From positions 24,520-88,519 of the forward strand of contig CAJUEO010000001.1 in assembly GCA_910585685.1 (NCBI GenBank): a stretch of DNA of 64,000 bases, in the 5' to 3' direction. Position 1 is the stretch's first letter. Each line of letters starts with the position of its first letter. The position numbers and the translations under genes were made by a program. This document shows, piece by piece, positions 25,165 to 32,648 of the stretch. The notes under the pieces were generated by a model. That model saw only the letters and a list, made by a program, of their open reading frames with translations. It ran no database searches and was not told the DNA's origin. Source of the DNA: an uncultured Christensenella sp. GTDB lineage: Bacteria > Bacillota > Clostridia > Christensenellales > Borkfalkiaceae.

Positions 25165-27540
25165 ATGGCAGATAAAGGACGTCCGATTAAGAAGGCGGAC
25201 ATAATCTTAAAATACGGCCGTAGTAATTTTAGAAAACTGAATACGCTTTTGGCACAGCAGGAAAAGCTTGATTCTATAGAACAGGACATTCCCCGTATAG
25301 CCATACAAAACGAGGTGATACAAAAATCCCTCGCAGACGAGATAAAGGCTTTAAAGAGCGAACTCAAATACCTCGCAATGCAGAACGAGAGTATTTACTC
25401 TTCGATTGCCGAGCGCGTCGAAAAGCTTGCGCCCAATCCCGACGCACAGCCGTCCGATGTGCGCCCGTTGGAAATAGATTATGATTTGCTTGCGGACAAA
25501 GTAGCTGCCCGTATGCCTGCGCCTCAGACCGTAGAGGGGGAAACGGCTTATGCCGCGCCCGCTCGCGAGGTGCAACTCGACTACGACTTGCTTGCGGACA
25601 AAGTGGCTGCCCGTATGCCCGTGCCTCAGGTTGTCGAGGGCGGAAGCGAAACTTATGTCGCTCCCGTTCGTACAGATATCGACTACGACAGGCTTGCATA
25701 TAAAATTTCTTCCTATCTCCCCGACGGCAGAAATTCAGACGCGGACTATCTTGCGGACAAAGTTGTTTCGAGAATACCCTTGCAGGAGAGCGTATCTCCC
25801 GACTATATCGCTTCAAAGATTGCCGAACAGCTTATGTCTCCCAAGCAATCTGGAGAGGTCGACTACGAGCTTCTTTCTCAAAAGGTTGCCGAAAAACTCG
25901 GTACGGCTCCTCAGGCTGTGCAGAGCCTTGACGGCACTGTCGACTATGACTATCTTGCGGAAAAGCTTGCTCAGAAAATCAAAGTCGATTCTAACGTTGC
26001 CGACTCCGATTGCGACTATATTGCGCAAAAGGTTGCAGAAAAAGTCGTTATACCCGAGGTGCACGACCTCGATTACGATTATCTCGCTCAAAAGCTTTCC
26101 GAAAAGGTCGTTATTCCCGAGTCGCGTTCTCAGTTTGTCGCAGCGCCCGTTATGGCTAACGGCTACGACGTAAACGAAGAGGAGCTTGCCGACGCAATAG
26201 CATTGAAGGTCGGTTCGCTCAAACCCGAGGACTTTGAAATTCTTGTCGACGACGAGGGGTGCAGGTCTATATCCAAAGAAATTACCGAAAAACTCGACTA
26301 CGAAGCAATTTCGGCGGCTGTTGCCGAAAAGCTGCGTTCGGCGCTCGATATTGCGGCGGAAAACCAGCCCGACTATGAGGAAATGGCTGCGCGCATAAGC
26401 GAAAAAATTACCGTTGCCGGCGTCAACGAGGACGCAATTGCCGACAAGGCGGCTGCGGTGCTTTCAAACTACCTGCCCGAATTTGACGGAGACGATATAG
26501 CAGACAAGGTTGCCGAACAGGTGATAAGCGCTATGCCGTCGGTAATAAATCAGGACGCAATGTCCGACAGTATTTCGCAAAAGCTTATCGAGTCGCAGCA
26601 GGACAACGATTACGAGATAGTTCTTGACGACGACGGAATCGTCAGAATGTCCGACAGCGTTTCTGAAAAGATTCATACAAATACCGAAGAACGTTTCAAT
26701 AACATCGACCGCGAAATTGCGGAAATAAAAGCACTTTTGGAAAGCGGCGTAAAACTCAACGACGAGATTGCAATTACCAACGTTGCATATACGCGTACCG
26801 TTCAGCCCGAAGAAAGGGAAGAGCCGCTTGTAAGAGTCAGCGACGTAGTTTACGAAGAAGTCGAAGAACCTCAGCAGGAAGAACAAGTAAGCAAGATTGT
26901 TGAAATTCCTGTCGAACCCAAGCGCGAAGAAGTTGCGCCGGTTGAAAATAAAAGCGAGAAGAAAATAACGCCCGTAGTTGTACCCATTGTAAAAACGGTT
27001 GACGAGGACGGAGAAGAATATGACGGTGAGGACCTTGCCGGCGGCGTTGACTTTATCAATATGATGAGGTATGACCGCAGCTTTATCGCAAGGATAATCC
27101 AGAGCACGGACGAACAAAAGGCATTTTACGGTGCGGTAAGAAGTGCGCTGTTGAGTTACAGAAGAGTCAATTCCAACATTGCCTGGGGCGCAGAGCGTTT
27201 CCACAAGGGCAGGGAAACGATAGCACGGTTTAAAATCCGCGGAAAGACACTCGTCTTGTATCTTGCGCTCGACCCCGCAACCCACGAGTATTCTGTTTAC
27301 CATCACAAAGACGTGTCGGACAATAAGTCGCTCAGCGGTACACCTATGATGATAAAGATTATGAGCCCTCGCGGAGTTAAAAAAGCCATAAGGCTTATCG
27401 ACGAAATGCTGGAAGCGCGCGACGGCGTCAAGTTCAAAGTACCCGAACGTGACTACGCGGCAATGTATCCTTACGAAACGATAACCGAACTTATTGAGGA
27501 CGGATTAGTAAAGGACGTAAAGAAAAATAAAGATAATTAA
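25165..27540 (+). CDS. Repeat-rich acidic protein with conserved C-terminal domain
   Basis: This 791-residue protein has no signal peptide or membrane helix. Residues 20-90 look coiled-coil. From about 103 to 505, some 17 copies of a short motif recur, approximately DYDxLAxKVAEKL, first every 20-35 residues and later less regular. An acidic linker (545-625) follows. The last ~130 residues (SFIARIIQSTDEQKAFYGAV, AERFHKGRETIARF, RGKTLVLYLALDP, TPMMIKIMSPRGVKKA) match a C-terminal domain I know from uncharacterised Clostridia proteins. The amphipathic repeats suggest a filamentous or scaffolding role, which is inference. GAGGTGG precedes ATG 25165. The 264-bp upstream region is AT-rich with no clear sigma-A promoter. 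Confidence 0.85.
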   Translation: MADKGRPIKKADIILKYGRSNFRKLNTLLAQQEKLDSIEQDIPRIAIQNEVIQKSLADEIKALKSELKYLAMQNESIYSSIAERVEKLAPNPDAQPSDVRPLEIDYDLLADKVAARMPAPQTVEGETAYAAPAREVQLDYDLLADKVAARMPVPQVVEGGSETYVAPVRTDIDYDRLAYKISSYLPDGRNSDADYLADKVVSRIPLQESVSPDYIASKIAEQLMSPKQSGEVDYELLSQKVAEKLGTAPQAVQSLDGTVDYDYLAEKLAQKIKVDSNVADSDCDYIAQKVAEKVVIPEVHDLDYDYLAQKLSEKVVIPESRSQFVAAPVMANGYDVNEEELADAIALKVGSLKPEDFEILVDDEGCRSISKEITEKLDYEAISAAVAEKLRSALDIAAENQPDYEEMAARISEKITVAGVNEDAIADKAAAVLSNYLPEFDGDDIADKVAEQVISAMPSVINQDAMSDSISQKLIESQQDNDYEIVLDDDGIVRMSDSVSEKIHTNTEERFNNIDREIAEIKALLESGVKLNDEIAITNVAYTRTVQPEEREEPLVRVSDVVYEEVEEPQQEEQVSKIVEIPVEPKREEVAPVENKSEKKITPVVVPIVKTVDEDGEEYDGEDLAGGVDFINMMRYDRSFIARIIQSTDEQKAFYGAVRSALLSYRRVNSNIAWGAERFHKGRETIARFKIRGKTLVLYLALDPATHEYSVYHHKDVSDNKSLSGTPMMIKIMSPRGVKKAIRLIDEMLEARDGVKFKVPERDYAAMYPYETITELIEDGLVKDVKKNKDN

Positions 27541-27546
27541 TGAATA

Positions 27547-27572
27547 TGGGGGTTGACGGTTTTCAACCCCCA
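27547..27572 (+). terminator. Hairpin after the repeat-rich gene
   Basis: TGGGGGTTGA (27547-27556) pairs perfectly with TCAACCCCCA (27563-27572). The following sequence is only modestly T-rich, so termination may be partial and allow read-through into the RNase J gene. Confidence 0.6.
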
Positions 27573-27603
27573 TTCATAATTTCAGCTATAAATGGAGAAT
27601 ATT

Positions 27604-29466
27604 TTGGATAACGAACAAATAAAAAAGCCGAAAAAATTGCCTAAACGCAGGTTTAACGGCGCAAACAACAATACGGGCGCGGCGCCCGCGGAAGCTTTGC
27701 CAAAGAAAAGGGGAGAAAAACCTCAAAAGCCCGTAAAGGCAAAAAGGCAGAAGCCCGAAAAAGAAAACAGGGTGTCGGAAGCAGCCGTAAAGCCGCAAAA
27801 GGAAAGGCGGCAAAAAGGCGGAAAGCCAGTAAAAATAGTGTTCTTGGGCGGCGTCGGAGAGATAGGCAAAAATATGACGGCAATCGAGTGCGGCGATGAT
27901 ATAATAATTATAGACGCAGGCGCGATATTCCCTACCGAAGAAACGCCGGGCTTCGACCTCATTGTTCCCGACATAACCTATCTTTTGGAAAACGCCAAAA
28001 AGATACGCGCGTTAATTCTGACTCACGGGCACGAGGACCATATCGGCGGCGTACCCTATTTATTAAAGGAATTGAAAGTGCCCGTCATAGGCACAAAACT
28101 TACGCTTGCGCTTGTCGACAACAAACTGCGCGAACACCGTTTGAACGACGTAAAAGAAGTGACCGTAACACCCGGTCAGGTTTTAAGCCTCGGTTGTTTC
28201 AAAGTCCGCGCAATAAACGTAAACCACTCCATAGCCGGTTCGCTGGCATACGCAATATCCACGCCGCAGGGCGTAATATTCCACAGCGGAGACTATAAAA
28301 TAGATTTAACGCCCGTTGCAGGAGAGCCAATCGACTTGAAAACGATAAGCGAACTCGGCGCAAACGGCGTGCTGCTGTATATGGGTGAAAGCACCAATAT
28401 CGAGCGCCCTGGCTATACGATGAGCGAAACGACGGTCGGCACCACCCTCGACAGACTTTTTGACGAAAATATCAGGCGTCGCATAATAATCGCAACGTTT
28501 GCTTCCAACGTTCACAGACTTCAACAGATAATCGACCTTGCGGTAAAATACAGGCGTAAAGTCGCGCTGTCGGGCAGAAGTATGCTGAACGTAGTCGAAG
28601 CGGCGGAAAAAATAGGGGAAATTAAAATCCCCGACAACGTCTTGGTAGATGTTTCAAAGATAAAAAATATGCGCGACAGCGAAATCGTCGTCGTTTCGAC
28701 GGGCAGTCAGGGAGAACCTATGAGCGCTTTGACGCGCATGGCTAACGGGGATAATCCGTCGGTTACAGTCGGCGCGAACGACACGGTAATCATATCGGCT
28801 TCACCCATTCCAGGCAACGAAAAGCTTGTTTACAGAGTAATAAACAACCTGTACAGAAAGGGTGCCGACGTAGTTTATGAAAGCCTGCAAAACATTCACG
28901 TTTCGGGTCACGCCTGCCGTGAAGAGCATAAAATTATGCACAGCCTTTTAAAACCCAAATACTTTATTCCCGTCCACGGAGAGTACCGCCACCTCAAAAA
29001 ACACGGTCAGCTTGCGGAGGAGCTGGGTATGCCCGAACAGCGCATTCTCGTTCCAGACATAGGTGACTGCATCGAAGTTACCTCAAAAGGTATGAGGAAA
29101 GCTGCAAGCGTAGTTTCGGGCTCGCGCCTTATCGACGGTGAGGGTATAGAAAGCGAAAAAGCGAGCACTGTTATCGAGGACAGGCGTCAGCTCTCCGAAG
29201 AGGGACTTTTCATCGTATCTATCGCGGTTTCAAACGGAGAAGTTATCGGAGAACCCACCATAAATTCACGCGGCTTTGTGTTCGACTTCCACCGCGACTA
29301 TAACAGGGAAATGCGCGAGGTCATCTACCGCGCAATCGAAGGCTACGATTTGTCGCGCGGCACCTGCGACGAGTTGAAGCGCGTTATAAAGCGCGCGCTT
29401 CGCAATTATCTTTTGAAAAAGACAAAGCAGTCCCCTATGGTAGTGCCCGTAGTCGTGGAAATATAA
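27604..29466 (+). CDS. rnj: Ribonuclease J
   Basis: This 620-residue metallo-beta-lactamase/beta-CASP nuclease has 5'-exonuclease and endonuclease activity in RNA decay and maturation. The core starts near residue 78 with KIVFLGGVGEIGKNM. Zinc-binding THGHEDHIGG, the distal HSGDYKID motif and beta-CASP motifs (TFASNVHRL, SGHACREEH, FIPVHGEYRHL) are intact. An N-terminal extension of about 75 basic, low-complexity residues is unusual. I choose TTG 27604, six bases after GGAG. ATG 27592 is four codons upstream but has no ribosome-binding site. The next gene starts 21 bases after the stop. Confidence 0.95.
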   Translation: MDNEQIKKPKKLPKRRFNGANNNTGAAPAEALPKKRGEKPQKPVKAKRQKPEKENRVSEAAVKPQKERRQKGGKPVKIVFLGGVGEIGKNMTAIECGDDIIIIDAGAIFPTEETPGFDLIVPDITYLLENAKKIRALILTHGHEDHIGGVPYLLKELKVPVIGTKLTLALVDNKLREHRLNDVKEVTVTPGQVLSLGCFKVRAINVNHSIAGSLAYAISTPQGVIFHSGDYKIDLTPVAGEPIDLKTISELGANGVLLYMGESTNIERPGYTMSETTVGTTLDRLFDENIRRRIIIATFASNVHRLQQIIDLAVKYRRKVALSGRSMLNVVEAAEKIGEIKIPDNVLVDVSKIKNMRDSEIVVVSTGSQGEPMSALTRMANGDNPSVTVGANDTVIISASPIPGNEKLVYRVINNLYRKGADVVYESLQNIHVSGHACREEHKIMHSLLKPKYFIPVHGEYRHLKKHGQLAEELGMPEQRILVPDIGDCIEVTSKGMRKAASVVSGSRLIDGEGIESEKASTVIEDRRQLSEEGLFIVSIAVSNGEVIGEPTINSRGFVFDFHRDYNREMREVIYRAIEGYDLSRGTCDELKRVIKRALRNYLLKKTKQSPMVVPVVVEI

Positions 29467-29487
29467 AAGACAAAGCGTTATAAAGCT

Positions 29488-30165
29488 ATGCAAACTTTTT
29501 CATATGCACATAAAAATACGGGTGAAGCCGAAAGAGTGACTCCCACGGCGCAGTTCAATACCCCTCGCGTAAGCGGCAAAATTCAGGCGATACGCGCGGC
29601 GGCTTTTAAGCTTGAAATACCCGTTGCCGACGACGAAACCCTGTGTTTTTTAAGCACCTTGGTTGCGGCGCTGCAACCCAAAAAAATACTCGAACTCGGC
29701 ACTGCGGTCGGCGTTTCGGGCGCAACTATGCTTGAAATATGCCCGAATGCTCATCTTACCACAATAGAACGCGAGCAGGATTTTTATAATTCCGCCGCTG
29801 AAAATTTCAAAGATCTGGGCGTTGACGGCAGGGTAAATTTAATACTCGGTGATGTCGGGCAGGAGATACAAAAACTCGACGGCTGCTTCGACCTTATTTT
29901 TATGGACTGCGCAAAGGTCCAGTATATAAAATATCTGCCTCGGCTCAAACAGCTTTTAAAGCCCGGCGGCACTTTGCTTGCCGACGATGTGTTGCTTTTC
30001 GGCTACGTCACGGGTGAGGCGGAAGTTCCAAAAAAACGCAAAATGCTTGTAGAGCATATACGCGAATATATAGACGCCGTAACGCACGATTGCGAGCTGA
30101 CAACTACAATTCTCGACGTCGGCAACGGCATTGCTATGAGTGTAAAAACCAATGAAAAACGTTGA
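29488..30165 (+). CDS. trmR: TrmR-like tRNA 5-hydroxyuridine methyltransferase
   Basis: This 225-residue class I SAM methyltransferase of the O-methyltransferase family has motif I ILELGTAVGVSG, acidic residue TIEREQ, DLIFMDCAK and a late LLKPGGTLLADDV. In B. subtilis the homologue (YrrM/TrmR) methylates 5-hydroxyuridine at tRNA position 34 to mo5U. Its genes lie beside the U32 proteins that make the hydroxyl. Here the U32 gene overlaps by 14 bases, which supports this specific role over a generic catechol-type enzyme. No strong ribosome-binding site is visible. Confidence 0.82.
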   Translation: MQTFSYAHKNTGEAERVTPTAQFNTPRVSGKIQAIRAAAFKLEIPVADDETLCFLSTLVAALQPKKILELGTAVGVSGATMLEICPNAHLTTIEREQDFYNSAAENFKDLGVDGRVNLILGDVGQEIQKLDGCFDLIFMDCAKVQYIKYLPRLKQLLKPGGTLLADDVLLFGYVTGEAEVPKKRKMLVEHIREYIDAVTHDCELTTTILDVGNGIAMSVKTNEKR

Positions 30166-31351
30166 ATTATTGGCGCCTTGCGGCAACTTTTCAAAACTTA
30201 AATGCGCACTTTATTTCGGTGCGGACGCGGCATATATCGGGGGCAAAGATTTTTCTTTGCGCTCTTTTGCCGACAATTTTACGCGCGAAGAGATAGCGGA
30301 GGCAGTAAAGCTTGCCCATTCATCGGGTAAAAAACTATACGTTACAGCCAACGTATTTGCGCGCAACGCCGATATGCCGCTTTTGGAGGACTACTTCGAA
30401 TTTCTTCAAAACTCGGGTGCGGACGCGGCTATTATTTCCGACAGCGGAGTATTTGCCGCCGCCAAAAAAAGCGCGCCCAAGTTGGATATTCATATATCCA
30501 CGCAAGCCAACCTGACCAACAAATATGCGGTCAGATTCTGGAAAGAGCAGGGTGCAACGCGCGTAGTTCTTGCCCGTGAGCTGTCGCTTTCTGAGATAGA
30601 GGAAATTCATAGCTTTGTTCCCGAAATCGAGCTTGAAGCTTTCGTACACGGCGCAATGTGCATATCCTACTCGGGCAGATGCCTGCTTTCAAATTATCTT
30701 ACGGGCAGGGAAAGTAACCGCGGAGAGTGCGTTCAGGCTTGCAGGTGGAAGTACGCTATAAGCAAATTTGACGATTCAAGCGGCGGAGCTATGCAAATAC
30801 AGCAGGACGAAAGGGGCACATATATTCTCAATTCAAAGGACTTGAATATGAGCGCGCACCTCGAAAAGCTTGCGAACGCAGGCGTTTGTTCCTTTAAAAT
30901 CGAGGGCAGAATGAAGTCGGAGTATTACCTTGCAACGGTGATAAACGCGTACAGACGGTGTATTGACGGCGGATACAGTCAAGTTGTCGAGCGCGAGCTT
31001 TTGACGGCGGCGCACCGCGACTATACCACGGCTTATGCGTTCGGCAACAACGATAAAACTGTAAATTACGACGACAGCCAAACCAAGGGTGACTGCGACT
31101 ATATAGGCAACGTATTGGGCTGTGACGGGGGGCTTGTAACCTTGGAAATGCGCACCCGTTTCAAGTGCGGTGACGTGTTGGAAGTGCTTTCTCCCACCGA
31201 TAATTTTTTAAAGAGTTTTACGCTTGAAGAGGCGTATTTATCCACGGGGGAGCGCGTGGACGACTGCAAATTAGTTCAGGAACACTATAAAATAAAATGC
31301 CCCTACGCTCTCGGCGCGGGTGACATAATAAGGCGGAGAAAAGCGCTGTGA
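30152..31351 (+). CDS. trhP: U32 family tRNA hydroxylation protein (TrhP-like)
   Basis: This 399-residue protein is of the peptidase U32 family, begins MKNVELLAPCGNFSKLKCAL and has the family block EAFVHGAMCISYSGRCLLS. The cysteines of MCISYSGRC and ECVQACRW are likely iron-sulfur ligands. TrhP proteins install the hydroxyl of ho5U34 in tRNA and need prephenate; they are not proteases. B. subtilis has two consecutive trhP genes; only one is present here. It overlaps trmR by 14 bases and aroA by four, giving a coupled trio. Confidence 0.85.
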   Translation: MKNVELLAPCGNFSKLKCALYFGADAAYIGGKDFSLRSFADNFTREEIAEAVKLAHSSGKKLYVTANVFARNADMPLLEDYFEFLQNSGADAAIISDSGVFAAAKKSAPKLDIHISTQANLTNKYAVRFWKEQGATRVVLARELSLSEIEEIHSFVPEIELEAFVHGAMCISYSGRCLLSNYLTGRESNRGECVQACRWKYAISKFDDSSGGAMQIQQDERGTYILNSKDLNMSAHLEKLANAGVCSFKIEGRMKSEYYLATVINAYRRCIDGGYSQVVERELLTAAHRDYTTAYAFGNNDKTVNYDDSQTKGDCDYIGNVLGCDGGLVTLEMRTRFKCGDVLEVLSPTDNFLKSFTLEEAYLSTGERVDDCKLVQEHYKIKCPYALGAGDIIRRRKAL

Positions 31352-32568
31352 ACTACCTGCCTGAAAATATCTACAAAAAGACGAACAATAATAAAATAGA
31401 AGTCTGCGTTCCCGGCTCTAAAAGCATAACCGCGCGCGCTCTTTTAATTTCGGCAATCGCAAACGGTGAAAGCACGCTTACGGGCGTGCAGTATTCCGAC
31501 GACTGTCAAACTTTTTTGGACTGCATTATAAAGCTCGGCATAGGCGTTACCCGTGAGGGTGATAATTTAAAGATACACGGTTGCGGCGGTAAATTAAAGC
31601 AAAGCTCTGCCCAAATAAACGTCGGCAGCGCCGGCACGGCGGCAAGGTTTTTGCCTGCGTTTTTGGCGTTTCAACAGGGTGAGTTTTTGATCGATTGCTC
31701 GAAACAAATGCTAAAACGCCCCGTTGCGCCGCTGATTGCCGCGCTTATAAAGTTGGGCGCAAAGTTTACTTTTCTCGGACAGGAAAACTGTTATCCGTTT
31801 ATTATCGAAGGTACTCGAAACCCCGTCTGCAAGATAGACGTCGACATTACGGGCAGCAGTCAGTTTTTGTCGGCGCTGCTAATTTCTTCGGTGTGTGCAA
31901 ACAGTCCAGTTACCGTCGAAGTATGCGGAAATCACAGTTTAAATTACGTCGATATGACCGTTAAAATGATGAAAGAGTTCGGCGCGGAAGTTTGTGATAC
32001 GGACGGCGTTTATACTATCGGAGGCGGCTACTTTGGCAGAGCTTACGCCGTCGAGCCCGACGTTTCCGCCGCCGCGTATTTTTACGCAATAAATAAAATT
32101 CTCGGCACGGATATAAGCGTAAAGGGCATATCTTTTGACAGTATGCAGGGGGATATAAAGTTTATCGAGCTTTTAAAAACCTTCAACGGCGGCAGGGTGG
32201 ATATGGGCGGATTTTCCGACCAGGCTTTGACTCTTGCGGCAATAGCGCCCTATCTGGACAAGCCAACCGAAATTTGTAATGTGTCGCATATCCGCGGACA
32301 GGAGTGCGACAGAATAGCGGCAATAAACAAAAATCTTACGGCAATGGGGGTAAGGTGCGAGGAACGCGCCGACGCAATTAAAATTTATCCCTCGCAGCCG
32401 AGTGCGGCAACGATAAACACTTTCGGGGACCACAGGGTTGCAATGAGTTTTGCGATAACGGGTCTGCGCTGCGACGGGTTGGTAATAGAAAACGCCGAGG
32501 TCTGCTCGAAAACCTTTAAAAATTATTTTGAAGTATTGGACAAGACGGTAGAAAAACTTACCATATAA
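31348..32568 (+). CDS. aroA: 3-phosphoshikimate 1-carboxyvinyltransferase (EPSP synthase)
   Basis: This 406-residue enzyme catalyses the penultimate step to chorismate, joining phosphoenolpyruvate to shikimate 3-phosphate. Motifs are PGSKSITARAL (substrate Lys and Ser), NVGSAGTAARFLPAF, TGSSQFLSALL, EPDVSAAAYF, RGQECDRIAAI and FGDHRVAMSFAI. The start is GTG 31348, overlapping the trhP stop as GTGA, with GGAG 13 bases upstream. No other shikimate-pathway gene is in the window. Its position after trhP is notable because chorismate is the precursor of prephenate used by TrhP. Confidence 0.95.
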   Translation: MNYLPENIYKKTNNNKIEVCVPGSKSITARALLISAIANGESTLTGVQYSDDCQTFLDCIIKLGIGVTREGDNLKIHGCGGKLKQSSAQINVGSAGTAARFLPAFLAFQQGEFLIDCSKQMLKRPVAPLIAALIKLGAKFTFLGQENCYPFIIEGTRNPVCKIDVDITGSSQFLSALLISSVCANSPVTVEVCGNHSLNYVDMTVKMMKEFGAEVCDTDGVYTIGGGYFGRAYAVEPDVSAAAYFYAINKILGTDISVKGISFDSMQGDIKFIELLKTFNGGRVDMGGFSDQALTLAAIAPYLDKPTEICNVSHIRGQECDRIAAINKNLTAMGVRCEERADAIKIYPSQPSAATINTFGDHRVAMSFAITGLRCDGLVIENAEVCSKTFKNYFEVLDKTVEKLTI

Positions 32569-32585
32569 AATATATAGTTCTTTAT

Positions 32586-32615
32586 TTTGCATTTTTTAAA
32601 ATACAGTGATATAAT
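32586..32615 (+). promoter_or_regulatory. Sigma-A-like promoter for the lipoprotein gene
   Basis: TTTGCA (32586-32591), 18-bp spacer and TATAAT (32610-32615) lie 33 bases before the lipoprotein start. Confidence 0.6.
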
Positions 32616-32648
32616 AAACTTGAAAAAGTACGGTTAAGGAATTAAAAA

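Noticed and set aside
26464..27306. 280-codon minus-strand frame opposite the repeat-rich protein
   Set aside because: Cys/Phe/Tyr/Asn-rich translation with no motif. The plus-strand frame has repeats conserved at protein level.
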